Assembly (NCBI RefSeq): GCF_002934065.1
Contig: NZ_CP018049.1
Coordinates: 5,826,501-5,890,500, forward strand
DNA: 64,000 nucleotides
From: Pseudomonas orientalis
Lineage (GTDB): Bacteria; Pseudomonadota; Gammaproteobacteria; Pseudomonadales; Pseudomonadaceae
Direction of reading: 5' to 3'
Under the pieces are notes generated by a model. The model was not told the DNA's origin and made no database searches. It saw only the letters and a program-made list of their open reading frames with translations. This document shows, one piece after another, positions 37,501 to 45,340 of the stretch. The position numbers and the translations under genes were made by a program. Positions within the stretch are counted from its first letter, which is position 1. The number at the start of each line of letters is the position of its first letter.

Positions 37501-38949
37501 CTGCACCAGATTAACCTCGACGGCCAGGTGATCAGCGATTTCGAACGCGACCGCCTGCACCGCGAAGTCCTGCGCACCCAAGGCCAGCTCAGCACCCGCA
37601 GCGAATACGACCGCAGCGGCCGCCTGCGCTCCCGCCAACGCCGCCTTGCCAGCCAACCATCGTTGATGCCCGCAGCCGCGCAAAAGCAGTTCGAGTACGA
37701 CCCCGCCGACAACCTGATCGGCAAACTCGACCAGCAACCCACCGCGCAACACCGCCAATTACTGCACTACGACGCCACCGGCCGCATCATCGCCAGCCAG
37801 GATAGCCTGCACGGCCAGCGCGAAACCTTTGCCTATGACGCCGCCGCCAACCTGCTCGACGGCCCGCAGGCGGGTGCCGGGTTGGTGGTGCATAACAAGC
37901 TGCTGACGTATCAGGACAAGCGTTATCGCTATGACGCGTTTGGACGGATGATTGAAAAGCGCAGCGCCAAGCGGGGCGTGCAGCGGTTTACCTACGATGC
38001 TGAAAGCCGTTTGGTTGAAGTGCGTAACGATGACGGCACCGTCGTGCGAATGACCTACGACCCGCTGGGCCGACGCATCGAAAAAACCGAGCATGGCAGT
38101 GACGGGTATCCGCTGGGAGAAACGCAGTTTGTGTGGGATGGACTGCGGTTATTGCAGGAGCATAAATACAGCCAGACCAGCCTCTATGTTTACGATGATG
38201 ACGGCTACGAACCGCTGGCCCGCGTCGACGGCCTTGGCCCGCTACAGAAGATTCGCTACTACCACAACGACCTGAACGGGTTGCCGGAACAACTGACCGA
38301 GGCCGATGGGCACAGCGTCTGGCAGGCGACTTATCGGGTGTGGGGCAACACGCTGGAAGAGGTGCGGGAGCCTTATTACATCGAGGAGCAGAACCTGCGG
38401 TTCCAGGGGCAGTACCTGGATCGGGAGACGGGGCTACACTACAACACTCTCAGGTTCTACGACCCCGAAATAGGGAGATTCACGACTCCAGATCCGATCA
38501 GTTTTCTGGGCGGCATAAACCTGTACCAATATGCGCCAAATCCAATTACATGGGTTGATCCATGGGGCCTGTTTAACTGGAACTATAAAAATATGCCTGG
38601 AATCGATGGATTCCAGAAACACCATATTATTCCTCAATCGCTGGCTGATCACCCTGCTCTGAAGAAGGCTGGATTCGACATACACAAAACTTCCAACATC
38701 ATTTACTTGCCTAGTGAAGAGGGCAAGCACAAATATCGCACTATTCACAAAGGCTCACATCCGGGTTACAACAAAGCTGTTCGGGCACAACTCAATGAAA
38801 TATCCCTCGCGGGCAAGGCTGGAAAATGGAAAAAAGCCCAGTACGCGCAGGCAGTGAGGGAGGTTGTCAGCTCTGAAAGGTCGGGATTACGCAATGGGCG
38901 TACTCGGTTGAATAAAAACTCAACTCAAGCAGGTCGCTGCGGGAAATAA
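34564..38949 (+). CDS. T6SS PAAR-Rhs effector with C-terminal AHH-type nuclease tip
   Basis: A 1461-residue polymorphic toxin. Residues 1-20 (ALWAARMGDALSHTS) look like a prePAAR motif, then a membrane region at about 29-78. A PAAR domain lies near 180-245 (KVTINGQPAVRSGDRTTCDA), followed by a second hydrophobic region near 250-295. The Rhs shell with many YD repeats runs from about 305 to 1335 and ends at the self-cleavage motif region PDPISF ... VDPWGL (1332-1336). The 125-residue tip carries KHHIIPQSLADHP (His1353, His1354) and HKGSHPGYN (His1395, His1399), the AHH family of HNH/EndoVII-like nucleases. The tip is AT-richer than the core, suggesting exchange. The DNase activity is inferred from family only. 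Confidence 0.9.
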   Translation: MSDALWAARMGDALSHTSMMADILGGVLEVAANIAITAVATAAVVAATGITVATGGLGCFLLGAVVGTIVGLAMSKTGADKGLTNLCDSFSNALFPPTVQANILTGSTNTLTNSIPAARAAGAISSHVAPAGTELEEPTPAPEASYLDMAESFFSQMWRPTVATPAPGAVPKPLDLVVCMKHPPMPPQFLAEGSDKVTINGQPAVRSGDRTTCDATVVSSGLISSNVTIGGGSVVVREIRSGKTPGVGLAVTALLMLKGGKGKFFSKLPCMLIGGATSMAVSSAMGAMANAAMGSSNPVHAATGAKVLGDVDELDFVLPGILPIDWQRFYNSRDERTGSLFGAGWSVPYEVCVEIRPHPDGGETLVYTDEQGRPIDMGSIPLGGAVFSAGEGLAVRRHLNGQLLIESDDGLYRLFELTTHPSRLRLTQLGDRNDNRIHIDYDEAGRLVRLRDTFDLVQVELIRDGEQVSRIERVYPDQRREALVGYGYDTAGNLAEVRDATGQVRRRFAYDSDRRMVEHQLPTGLRCFYEWALVEGLEWRVVRHWTDEGDAYQFDYDLNAGLTRITDGLQRVSTRHWNTQHQIIRYSDNLGQTWLFEWNEERQLLSATDPQGGRYEYSYDESGNLIGETDPLGRSDSTLWLEHWALPLVETDAADNSWQYRYDQRGNCIAETDPLGYVTRYRYDAHGQIVEIIDATGKSKKLRWNPFGQLVEHIDCSGYPTRFSYDERGYLQVITDALGERTQFSYDAQGRLLSTQLPDGRIEQYQRDISGQLLGYTDPAGHTTLYQHNRRGQVSQRTDAHGRQVKFGYDSYGRLQALINENGERYRFAWDAADRLAEQQDLDGSAKRYDYDLLDNITTVTAIAAPFGNGLAVVPEAPPAPIVHRLERDSVGRLVAKVTDDGRTEYSYDAVDQLTAVTFTDLQGNTQALGFAYDALGQLLVERSAAGTLKHHYDELGNLIQTQLPDGRWLNRLYYGSGHLHQINLDGQVISDFERDRLHREVLRTQGQLSTRSEYDRSGRLRSRQRRLASQPSLMPAAAQKQFEYDPADNLIGKLDQQPTAQHRQLLHYDATGRIIASQDSLHGQRETFAYDAAANLLDGPQAGAGLVVHNKLLTYQDKRYRYDAFGRMIEKRSAKRGVQRFTYDAESRLVEVRNDDGTVVRMTYDPLGRRIEKTEHGSDGYPLGETQFVWDGLRLLQEHKYSQTSLYVYDDDGYEPLARVDGLGPLQKIRYYHNDLNGLPEQLTEADGHSVWQATYRVWGNTLEEVREPYYIEEQNLRFQGQYLDRETGLHYNTLRFYDPEIGRFTTPDPISFLGGINLYQYAPNPITWVDPWGLFNWNYKNMPGIDGFQKHHIIPQSLADHPALKKAGFDIHKTSNIIYLPSEEGKHKYRTIHKGSHPGYNKAVRAQLNEISLAGKAGKWKKAQYAQAVREVVSSERSGLRNGRTRLNKNSTQAGRCGK

Positions 38950-38950
38950 T

Positions 38951-39520
38951 ATGTACCTATTAGAAATCAGTGAAAATTATTCAGAAATTTACTGGTTCAA
39001 ATACGACCAGAAAAAATCTCCCGACCATCTATTGTTTATTAGTGGAGAAGAGCAATCATCAATTGCTACCACTCCAACCTTTAGAAATAAAAATAAGATC
39101 AGCGCATCTCGCTTAATGTCCTTCGATCTTCTTCAAAGTGACACGCTTGAATTTGTAAGCGAGGCAATGGCCAACGTACTGCGCAAATTCCCGACAGACG
39201 TTCAGCTTTTTCCTGCCAACGTTTATCTAAAAGAAGAAAAGCTGGAAGGTTACTATGTATTCAATGTGATCCAGATACTTCCTTGTATTGATTTGAATAA
39301 CTCTCAATATGGTCCCATGTTCAGCTTTATGCCGGATGGTCCTCTGAGATTCACCACTCTTCAAAGTCTGCCACCTGCTAGCTTAGGCAATCACCATATC
39401 GTGAGAGCTAAGGAAAGTTCACAACGCATCTTTGTTTCCCCGCAGTTCAAGCAGCAATGCGAAGCATCCCAGCTTAAAGGTCTTCGATTCGTAGACTGTT
39501 CCAAAGGTATCCAAGTCTGA
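38951..39520 (+). CDS. Candidate immunity protein for the Rhs nuclease tip (Imm11/DUF1629-like)
   Basis: A 189-residue protein starting 1 bp after the rhs stop, the usual place of the cognate immunity gene. The C-terminal part (HHIVRAKESSQRIFVSPQFK, then LKGLRFVDC) resembles the end of DUF1629/Imm11-type immunity proteins; the rest is not recognised. No signal peptide or membrane segment, fitting protection against a cytoplasmic nuclease. Base composition is clearly AT-richer than the housekeeping genes and equal to the toxin tip, so toxin tip and immunity gene probably arrived together. The family call is tentative; the immunity role is inferred from position. Confidence 0.7.
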   Translation: MYLLEISENYSEIYWFKYDQKKSPDHLLFISGEEQSSIATTPTFRNKNKISASRLMSFDLLQSDTLEFVSEAMANVLRKFPTDVQLFPANVYLKEEKLEGYYVFNVIQILPCIDLNNSQYGPMFSFMPDGPLRFTTLQSLPPASLGNHHIVRAKESSQRIFVSPQFKQQCEASQLKGLRFVDCSKGIQV

Positions 39521-39527
39521 ACAATAA

Positions 39528-39612
39528 AGGGGACTGAACAATAAACAACAATAAAGGGGACGGACCTATTTAATCCGGATAGGGACTATAAATAAATCCG
39601 ACCCCTTTATCG
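39528..39612. repeat. Repeated AATAAAGGGGAC motif with imperfect inverted copy
   Basis: The 14-bp text ACAATAAAGGGGAC occurs near 39521-39535 (as GAACAATAAAGGGGAC) and again near 39547-39560. ATAAATAAATCCGACCCCTTTAT ends near 39611 as the inverted partner, making an imperfect stem of about 20 bp. Such GGGGAC(G)GAT palindromes accompany REP-like elements in several gamma-proteobacteria. It lies exactly between the two immunity genes. Confidence 0.55.
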
Positions 39613-39660
39613 CTGGCAGAAAAGCCGGCCGTGGTAAATGATTTCCCATTGGAGAAGAAC

Positions 39661-40260
39661 ATGAGCGCCCTCGACAACGCATTTAAAGAACTGCGCCGCG
39701 TCCACAAAAAATTCGATATCGAAGGCCGCTTCGAAAAGCGCAGTCAAGCCAATGCAAAATGGCCGCAGACGTTGCCGCGCTCGGCAGAGACCGATTATTT
39801 CTACGATAACTGCGAGCCAGTTGATGTTGAAGTTGAAACCGGTTTGACGCCGATATGCTTCTTCAACTTGAGCAGCTTGGAAGACGGCCAAGTTGGCTAT
39901 AAATGGGCTGGCGACTCGAACAAGACCCAGGCAAACGGGAATTGGCCCGCCCAGTATCTGGTTTTCATGGACGATATTGGCGGCGGTAAACCGGTTATCG
40001 CCGTCACGGATACTCCCGGCACTTCGGTGTGGGCGAGCTACGATGTCGTCGAGCCGTTCAAGATTGCCGACTCCTTGGCTGATTTCCTCTTGGCGTTCGC
40101 CAAAACTATAGAAATTGTTCATGGAAAATTCGACATTTTTGACATTTACAACGATGACGACGAGCTTTCCCCCAAATTTGTAAAATTGTTGACCAAAGAA
40201 GTCAGCCCGTTGCTGGGTGAAGAGAACTTCGAACGCTTCTTCGATTACTTCTACGGCTAA
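39661..40260 (+). CDS. Second, orphan immunity protein (SMI1/KNR4, SUKH-like)
   Basis: A 199-residue protein with the look of the SUKH (SMI1/KNR4) immunity superfamily: a helical N-terminus (MSALDNAFKELRRVHKKFDI), a central YLVFMDDIGGGKPVIAVTDT and WASYDVVEPFKIADSLADFL near the end. ATG at 39661 follows TTGGAGAAG; the frame opens at 39631 before that site. No toxin domain precedes it directly, so it is an orphan, presumably protecting against a tip once present here or carried by rivals. The SUKH call rests on pattern recognition only. Confidence 0.65.
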   Translation: MSALDNAFKELRRVHKKFDIEGRFEKRSQANAKWPQTLPRSAETDYFYDNCEPVDVEVETGLTPICFFNLSSLEDGQVGYKWAGDSNKTQANGNWPAQYLVFMDDIGGGKPVIAVTDTPGTSVWASYDVVEPFKIADSLADFLLAFAKTIEIVHGKFDIFDIYNDDDELSPKFVKLLTKEVSPLLGEENFERFFDYFYG

Positions 40261-40337
40261 GAAGGTTCTGCCAAAGGAAGGGTTCTGATCACGCCACTTC
40301 CCGGCAACGTGCGACCTGTCCACTGTCTTCAGGATCC

Positions 40338-40391
40338 GCGATTGATCAAGCGACTGGCGCAGTGGTTGCGGTCACCGGCATTACCGTCGCG
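40338..40391 (+). pseudogene. Remnant of an rhs/PAAR gene 5' region
   Basis: GCGCAGTGGTTGCGGTCACC followed by GGCATTACCGTCGC matches 34688-34724 of the PAAR-Rhs gene (its first membrane region, AAVVAATGITVA) with only two or three differences, and the homology extends weakly leftwards to GCGATT. The match stops at the HU terminator. This is a short scar of a second rhs copy lying after the orphan immunity gene. Confidence 0.6.
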
Positions 40392-40394
40392 ATT

Positions 40395-40428
40395 AAAAAA
40401 TGGGCACCCAACCCAGTCGGCGTGCCCA
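40395..40428 (-). terminator. Rho-independent terminator after the HU gene
   Basis: Minus strand: TGGGCAC ... GGTGCCCA stem with an inner CC/GG pairing, followed by TTTTTTAATC. It lies 45 bp after the HU stop at 40473 and marks the right edge of the T6SS/rhs island. Confidence 0.8.
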
Positions 40429-40472
40429 TCTTCTTTACCGCCCCGCCTCCCTTCGAGACGGTACCGCTTAAC

Positions 40473-40748
40473 TTATGGGTTGACGCTGTCTTTAAGCGAC
40501 TTGCCCGGCTTGAACGCAACGGTATTGCTGGCTTTGATCTTCACCGGCTCACCGGTTTGCGGGTTCTTGCCGGTGCGGGCGCCGCGGTGGCGTTGCAGGA
40601 AAGTGCCGAAGCCGACCAGGGTGACGCTGTCCTTGCGGTGCAGGGCGCCGGTGATTTCTTCGAGAACGGCGTTGAGGACGCGGTTGGCCTGTTCCTTGGT
40701 GAGATCGGCCTTTTCAGCGATGGCGGCGGCGAGTTCTGGTTTACGCAT
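40473..40748 (-). CDS. hupA: HU-family DNA-binding protein
   Basis: HU is a small histone-like protein that bends and compacts DNA. The 91-residue protein is full length: MRKPELAAAIAEKADLTKEQ, VTLVGFGTFLQRHRGARTGK and the arm NPQTGEPVKIKASNTVAFKP. ATG at 40748 follows GAGGC. The symbol follows the PAO1 gene next to the rubredoxin reductase; hupB naming is also used for beta-type HU, so the exact paralogue is uncertain. Confidence 0.92.
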   Translation of the reverse strand: MRKPELAAAIAEKADLTKEQANRVLNAVLEEITGALHRKDSVTLVGFGTFLQRHRGARTGKNPQTGEPVKIKASNTVAFKPGKSLKDSVNP

Positions 40749-40938
40749 ATGTGAAGCCTCTTTGACGGTTTTTTGTTGTTATGTCCGTGCTGCTCTCTGG
40801 TGGAGCAGCGCCAAGGCGCCGCAGGCTCTACTCTGCGGCAGACGGGAGTGAGGATGGCATGCCGTCGCACGCTCCGCCAGCCTCGCCGCGACCTTTCTAC
40901 GGGTAAGAAGAGGCTGATTCCGACAGAACGACCGACAT

Positions 40939-42087
40939 TTACGCCAGCAGTGGCGGAAGTTCCTTATTCAACGCCAGTTTTTCCATCACGGCGCTGCCGG
41001 TCAGCGCATAGCCCAGCAGGCGACCGCTGGCGTCGCGGCACAGGGCCTTGATGTCGGCGCCCTCGCCTTCGACACTCCATACGCCTTCGCTACCCCGTGG
41101 CGGCGGCGAGACCACCAGCGGGCAGACCGGGGTTTTCACGGTGATCGGCATCGGCCCGTAGCTCACGGCCGTAGCGTTGCCGGCCAGGGTCTGGGCCAAG
41201 GCGCGGGCGCAGGTCATCAGGGGCATGACGTACAGCAGGTTCAAGCCATCGACCTCGGCGCAGTCGCCCAGGGCGTAGATATTGGCGTGGGAGGTCTTGA
41301 GGTGGCGGTCCACCATGATGCCGCGGTTGATCTGCAGGCCGGCCGCCGCCGCCAGGTCGATGCGTGGGCGCAGGCCGATGGCGGAGACCACTAGGTCGCA
41401 CTGGATCACTTCGCCGTCCGACAGATGGGCTTCGAGACCATCGCCTTTGCGTTGCAGACGATTGAGTACCGGCCCCAGGTGGAAACGCGCGCCAATGCCT
41501 TCCAGTCCGGTCTGCACCGCAGCCGCAGCCGCCGGGTGCAGCAGGGTCGGCATGACCTGCTCGCACGGCGCGACCAGATCGACTTCATAGCCGCCCAGGA
41601 TCAGGTCGTTGGCAAATTCGCAGCCGATCAGGCCGGCGCCGAGCAGCAGCACGCGGCGTTTGCCGGCGGCGGCGGCGCGAAAGCGCGCGTAGTCTTCAAG
41701 ATCGTTGATCGGGAAAATCAGCTCGGCGGCGTCACCCTCGACCGGAACACGCACGGTTTCGGCGCCCCAAGCCAGGATCAGGTCGCGGTAGGTCACCGAC
41801 TCTTCGCCGATCCATAAGCGCTTATGGCCCGGGTCGATGCCGCTGATACGGGTGTGGGTGCGCACCTCGGCCTTGAGTTGCTCGGCCATGGCGCCAGGTT
41901 CGGCCATGCTCAGGCCATCGGCTTCCTTGTTCTTGCCAAAACCGGTGGAGAGCATGGGCTTGGAGTAGGAGCGCCCGTCATCCGCGGTGATCAGCAGCAA
42001 GGGGGTATCGCTGTCGAGCTTGCGAAACTCCCGGGCTACGTTGTAACCGGCCAATCCTGTGCCGATGATCACGACAGGTGAGTTCAT
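40939..42087 (-). CDS. Rubredoxin-NAD(+) reductase
   Basis: A 382-residue FAD/NAD-linked reductase that passes electrons from NADH to rubredoxin. It has the N-terminal FAD dinucleotide motif [13 protein letters not shown], the NAD motif [10 protein letters not shown], and the second FAD motif [14 protein letters not shown]. Length is normal for the family. It is followed upstream on the same strand by the rubredoxin gene (37 bp gap), forming a rubredoxin-reductase operon like that of P. aeruginosa, where it supports alkane hydroxylation. No alkane hydroxylase is in the window. Confidence 0.93.
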   Translation of the reverse strand: MNSPVVIIGTGLAGYNVAREFRKLDSDTPLLLITADDGRSYSKPMLSTGFGKNKEADGLSMAEPGAMAEQLKAEVRTHTRISGIDPGHKRLWIGEESVTYRDLILAWGAETVRVPVEGDAAELIFPINDLEDYARFRAAAAGKRRVLLLGAGLIGCEFANDLILGGYEVDLVAPCEQVMPTLLHPAAAAAVQTGLEGIGARFHLGPVLNRLQRKGDGLEAHLSDGEVIQCDLVVSAIGLRPRIDLAAAAGLQINRGIMVDRHLKTSHANIYALGDCAEVDGLNLLYVMPLMTCARALAQTLAGNATAVSYGPMPITVKTPVCPLVVSPPPRGSEGVWSVEGEGADIKALCRDASGRLLGYALTGSAVMEKLALNKELPPLLA

Positions 42088-42123
42088 TCCTTTCTCCTTG
42101 TAGTACGTTTCGTAAACTTCAAA

Positions 42124-42291
42124 TTAGCCGATTTCGATCATTTCGAAATCCATTTTGCCTACGCCGCAGTCCGGGCACAGCCAGTCTTCCGGGACGTCCT
42201 GCCACAGGGTGCCCGGAGCGATTCCGTCATCCGGCCAGCCATCTTTTTCGTCATAGATCAGGCCACAGACGATACATTGCCACTTTTTCAT
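42124..42291 (-). CDS. rubA: Rubredoxin
   Basis: A 55-residue iron protein too short for many gene lists. Translating the minus strand from ATG 42291 gives [20 protein letters not shown], with CxxC at residues 6-9, and later [15 protein letters not shown] with the second CxxCG. These four cysteines bind the single iron. It ends in TAA at 42126-42124. It lies directly upstream of its reductase, so both are probably on one transcript. The sequence is complete; which rubA paralogue it matches is not decided. Confidence 0.95.
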   Translation of the reverse strand: MKKWQCIVCGLIYDEKDGWPDDGIAPGTLWQDVPEDWLCPDCGVGKMDFEMIEIG

Positions 42292-42485
42292 TACGTACTT
42301 CCTCAGGGTCCAGGCATCTTGGCCGACGGTCGATAGACCAGCGCTGCCGCTCGGCTCAGGGCGTTTGTACTGATCGCAGCCGGCAGATGCAAGTAGGATT
42401 GGCTTAAACGGCGGGTTCAGCCCGGCAAAAGTTCAGGACGCCATGGTAAGCTCGCCGCCTCTTTTGCTGCCAATATTGACTTGCC
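42292..42485. promoter_or_regulatory. Divergent intergenic region, rubredoxin and ubiC
   Basis: This 194-bp gap must hold promoters for both directions. A short GC-rich inverted repeat (CGGCGGGTTCAGCCCGG near 42409-42425) is visible; I could not identify clear -35/-10 pairs or operators. Confidence 0.35.
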
Positions 42486-43049
42486 GTGCCGCACTCAATC
42501 GCCCCTTCCGATGCTTGCCGATGGCTGCCCCAGAGCCTTCTGAGCCCGATGCCTGCGCCCTTGACCCTCGATTGGCTGTTCGATGAAGGCTCGCTGACGC
42601 GGCGGCTGACTGGGCTGTCCGCCGGCAATTTCAGCGTGACGCCGCTGCTCGAAGGCTGGCAACCGTTGCGCGACGATGAATGCGCGGCGCTGGCCCTGCC
42701 GCCTGCCACTGTCGGCTGGGTACGCGAGGTGTATTTGCGCGGGCATGGCCAACCCTGGGTGTTTGCCCGCAGTGTCGCGTCACGCGGGGCATTGCAGGGC
42801 GACGGCTTGCATATGGATGAGCTGGGCAGCCGGTCGCTGGGCGAGTTGTTGTTCTGCGACCGCGCCTTTACCCGTCAGCCGATCGAGGTGTGCCATTACC
42901 CGGCACATTGGCTACCCGCTGCGGATCAGGCCGACGGGCTGTGGGCGCGCCGCTCGCGCTTCGATCGCGGGGCGCTGAGCGTGCTGGTGGCGGAAGTCTT
43001 CCTGCCGAGTGTGTGGCAGGTGCTGCATGACCATTCGGAGAACCGCTGA
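42486..43049 (+). CDS. ubiC: Chorismate--pyruvate lyase
   Basis: UbiC converts chorismate to 4-hydroxybenzoate and pyruvate, the first step of ubiquinone synthesis. The 187-residue protein shows [33 protein letters not shown] with the substrate arginine, [13 protein letters not shown] and the C-terminal [20 protein letters not shown]. The start is a GTG at 42486 (MPHSIAPS); a later ATG at 42549 would cut into the conserved N-terminus. The stop overlaps the ubiA ATG as TGATG. Confidence 0.93.
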   Translation: MPHSIAPSDACRWLPQSLLSPMPAPLTLDWLFDEGSLTRRLTGLSAGNFSVTPLLEGWQPLRDDECAALALPPATVGWVREVYLRGHGQPWVFARSVASRGALQGDGLHMDELGSRSLGELLFCDRAFTRQPIEVCHYPAHWLPAADQADGLWARRSRFDRGALSVLVAEVFLPSVWQVLHDHSENR

Positions 43050-43939
43050 TGTACCAACGTGTGCTCAAATCCCTGAATCGCCTGAACCCCAGGGCCTGGG
43101 ATTTCATTCAACTGACGCGCATGGACAAGCCCATCGGTATCTACCTGCTGCTGTGGCCGACGCTATGGGCGCTGTGGATCGCCGGCAAGGGCTCGCCGTC
43201 GCTGCTCAATATCGTGATTTTCGTGCTGGGAGTGGTACTGACCCGTGCCGGTGGCTGCGTGATCAACGACTGGGCCGACCGCAAGGTCGACGGGCATGTG
43301 AAGCGCACCGAGCAACGTCCGCTGGTCAGCGGCAAGATCAGTTCGAAAGAGGCGCTGGTGTTTTTTGCGCTGCTGATGGGCATCAGTTTCCTGCTGGTGC
43401 TGCTGACCAACGCCAGCACTATCCTGCTGTCCCTTGGCGGGCTGGCACTGGCGGCAAGCTATCCCTTCATGAAGCGCTACACCTATTACCCGCAGGTGGT
43501 GCTGGGCGCGGCGTTCTCCTGGGGCATGCCGATGGCGTTCACGGCCGAAACCGGGCATCTGCCGGCCGAGGCGTGGCTGCTGTACATCGCCAACCTGTTG
43601 TGGACGGTGGGTTACGACACCTATTACGCGATGACCGACCGCGACGACGACTTGAAGATCGGCGTGAAATCCACCGCGATCCTGTTCGGTGATGCTGACC
43701 GTGTGATCATTCTCACCCTGCAGGGCCTGGCGCTGGTGTGCCTGTTGCTCGCCGGGGCTCGGTTCGAGCTGGGCGGCTGGTTTCACTTGGGGCTGCTGGC
43801 GGCGGCAGGCTGTTTTGCCTGGGAGTTCTGGTACACCCGGGACCGGGACCGCATGAAGTGCTTCAAGGCGTTTTTGCACAACCACTGGGCCGGTTTGGCG
43901 ATTTTTGTGGGGATTGTGGTGGATTACGCGGTTCGCTGA
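43049..43939 (+). CDS. ubiA: 4-hydroxybenzoate octaprenyltransferase
   Basis: UbiA attaches the polyprenyl tail to 4-hydroxybenzoate in the inner membrane. The 296-residue polytopic protein has both aspartate-rich motifs, NDWADRKVD (73-81) and [13 protein letters not shown] near 192-204, and about eight hydrophobic segments. ATG at 43049 overlaps the ubiC stop, so the two enzymes are translationally coupled. A REPIN follows. Confidence 0.96.
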   Translation: MYQRVLKSLNRLNPRAWDFIQLTRMDKPIGIYLLLWPTLWALWIAGKGSPSLLNIVIFVLGVVLTRAGGCVINDWADRKVDGHVKRTEQRPLVSGKISSKEALVFFALLMGISFLLVLLTNASTILLSLGGLALAASYPFMKRYTYYPQVVLGAAFSWGMPMAFTAETGHLPAEAWLLYIANLLWTVGYDTYYAMTDRDDDLKIGVKSTAILFGDADRVIILTLQGLALVCLLLAGARFELGGWFHLGLLAAAGCFAWEFWYTRDRDRMKCFKAFLHNHWAGLAIFVGIVVDYAVR

Positions 43940-43966
43940 GAGGGTTGCGGTGGCTGTAGCGACGCC

Positions 43967-44037
43967 ATCGGGGGCAAGCCCCCTCCCACATTTGCAGGTG
44001 TTCACCCATCAACTGTGGGAGGGGGCTTGCCCCCGAT
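43967..44037. repeat. REPIN, copy 5, after ubiA
   Basis: Inverted REP cores at 43967-43989 and 44015-44037 with only 25 bp between, shorter than the other copies. It lies between the convergent ends of ubiA and the secreted repeat protein, a usual REPIN site. Confidence 0.93.
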
Positions 44038-44058
44038 GATTTCAGCAGCGCCGCGCAG

Positions 44059-44436
44059 TCAAGGCTTGATGATATGCCAAGCCCCACCCTTGCCATCCCC
44101 GGTCTTGTCACCGGCTTTCTTGTCATCCTTGTAGGTGTAGACCGGCTTGCCTTTGTAGGCCCATTGACTGGTCTGATCGTCGCGAGTAATCACTGTCCAG
44201 TCGCCAGCCTTGGTATCCGTAGACTCCGCCTTCAGCGGCGGCCAGTTGGTCGCGCACTGGTCCTTGCACGCAGACTTGCCGTCGGCGTCCTTGTCGAAGG
44301 TGTAGAGCGTCAGGCCTTTGTGATCCACCAGCATCCCGTCTTTCGTCATCGCAGGTTCTGCGGCAAACGCCAGGCCCGGCAGCGTCAACGCAGCCGTTAC
44401 CAGCAGGGCTTTCCAGGAAATCGTGCTGTAAGTCAT
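44059..44436 (-). CDS. Secreted repeat protein of COG4315 type (LYxxxxD motifs)
   Basis: A 125-residue exported protein: signal peptide MTYSTISWKALLVTAALTLP then GLAFA-AEP, and two copies of the short motif seen in PF03640 proteins (LTLYTFDKD and PVYTYKDD) around a CKDQCATNWPP cysteine pair. Family function is unknown; the cysteines may form a disulphide. I set the start at ATG 44436 since it yields the signal peptide; the longer frame to 44535 would run over the phoB Pho box. Confidence 0.85.
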   Translation of the reverse strand: MTYSTISWKALLVTAALTLPGLAFAAEPAMTKDGMLVDHKGLTLYTFDKDADGKSACKDQCATNWPPLKAESTDTKAGDWTVITRDDQTSQWAYKGKPVYTYKDDKKAGDKTGDGKGGAWHIIKP

Positions 44437-44518
44437 CGGAACCTTCCTTTTGTGGTTGTCAGGATTCGGACCCAAAGGGTAGTCCAGAGTGCCGTGAATT
44501 GCCCAAGGGACTAAATTA

Positions 44519-44536
44519 CTGTCACACGACTGCAAT
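44519..44536 (+). promoter_or_regulatory. Pho box upstream of phoB
   Basis: CTGTCAC-ACGA-CTGCAAT resembles the PhoB site (two CTGTCAT halves 11 bp apart) with one and two or three mismatches. It starts 74 bp before the phoB ATG, consistent with autoregulation. Confidence 0.6.
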
Positions 44537-44592
44537 AATTCCGTTATCTAATGCGGCGCAAGACAGTTAAATGACAAAGAGGATTTTTGAGC

Positions 44593-45282
44593 ATGGTTGG
44601 CAGGAGCATTCTGATTGTTGACGACGAAGCGCCCATTCGCGAGATGATCGCCGTTGCGTTGGAAATGGCCGGCTACGACTGCCTGGAGGCGGAGAACTCC
44701 CAGCAGGCCCATGCCATTATCGTCGACCGCAAGCCGGATCTGATCCTGCTCGACTGGATGCTGCCCGGCACTTCCGGTATCGAGCTGGCCCGGCGCCTCA
44801 AGCGTGACGAGCTGACCGGGGATATCCCGATCATCATGCTCACCGCCAAGGGCGAAGAGGACAACAAGATCCAGGGCCTGGAAGTCGGCGCCGATGACTA
44901 CATCACCAAGCCTTTCTCCCCGCGAGAGCTGGTAGCGCGCCTCAAGGCCGTGCTGCGCCGAGCCGGCCCGACCGATGGCGAAGCCCCCATCGAAGTCGAC
45001 GGCCTGATCCTGGACCCGATCAGCCACCGCGTGACCATCGACGGCAAGCCGGCTGAGATGGGCCCGACCGAATACCGTCTGTTGCAGTTTTTCATGACCC
45101 ACCAGGAACGCGCCTACACCCGCGGCCAACTGCTGGACCAGGTGTGGGGCGGCAATGTGTACGTGGAGGAGCGCACCGTGGACGTGCATATCCGCCGTCT
45201 GCGCAAAGCCTTGGGCGATGCCTATGAGAATCTGGTACAAACCGTGCGCGGCACGGGCTACCGGTTTTCTACCAAGGGCTGA
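44593..45282 (+). CDS. phoB: Phosphate regulon response regulator PhoB
   Basis: PhoB activates the Pho regulon under phosphate limitation. The 229-residue protein has a receiver domain (Asp10, Asp11, phosphoacceptor Asp54 in LLDWMLPG, Lys in YITKPFSP) and an OmpR-type winged-helix domain ([36 protein letters not shown]). I chose ATG 44593 ([14 protein letters not shown]), the start of P. aeruginosa PhoB, over the TTG at 44587. It forms an operon with phoR. Confidence 0.97.
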   Translation: MVGRSILIVDDEAPIREMIAVALEMAGYDCLEAENSQQAHAIIVDRKPDLILLDWMLPGTSGIELARRLKRDELTGDIPIIMLTAKGEEDNKIQGLEVGADDYITKPFSPRELVARLKAVLRRAGPTDGEAPIEVDGLILDPISHRVTIDGKPAEMGPTEYRLLQFFMTHQERAYTRGQLLDQVWGGNVYVEERTVDVHIRRLRKALGDAYENLVQTVRGTGYRFSTKG

Positions 45283-45340
45283 GCCAGCTGGTTGTAGACT
45301 CAAGAGCCTGACTTAACAGCTGACAAGGACGCATGTTCAA

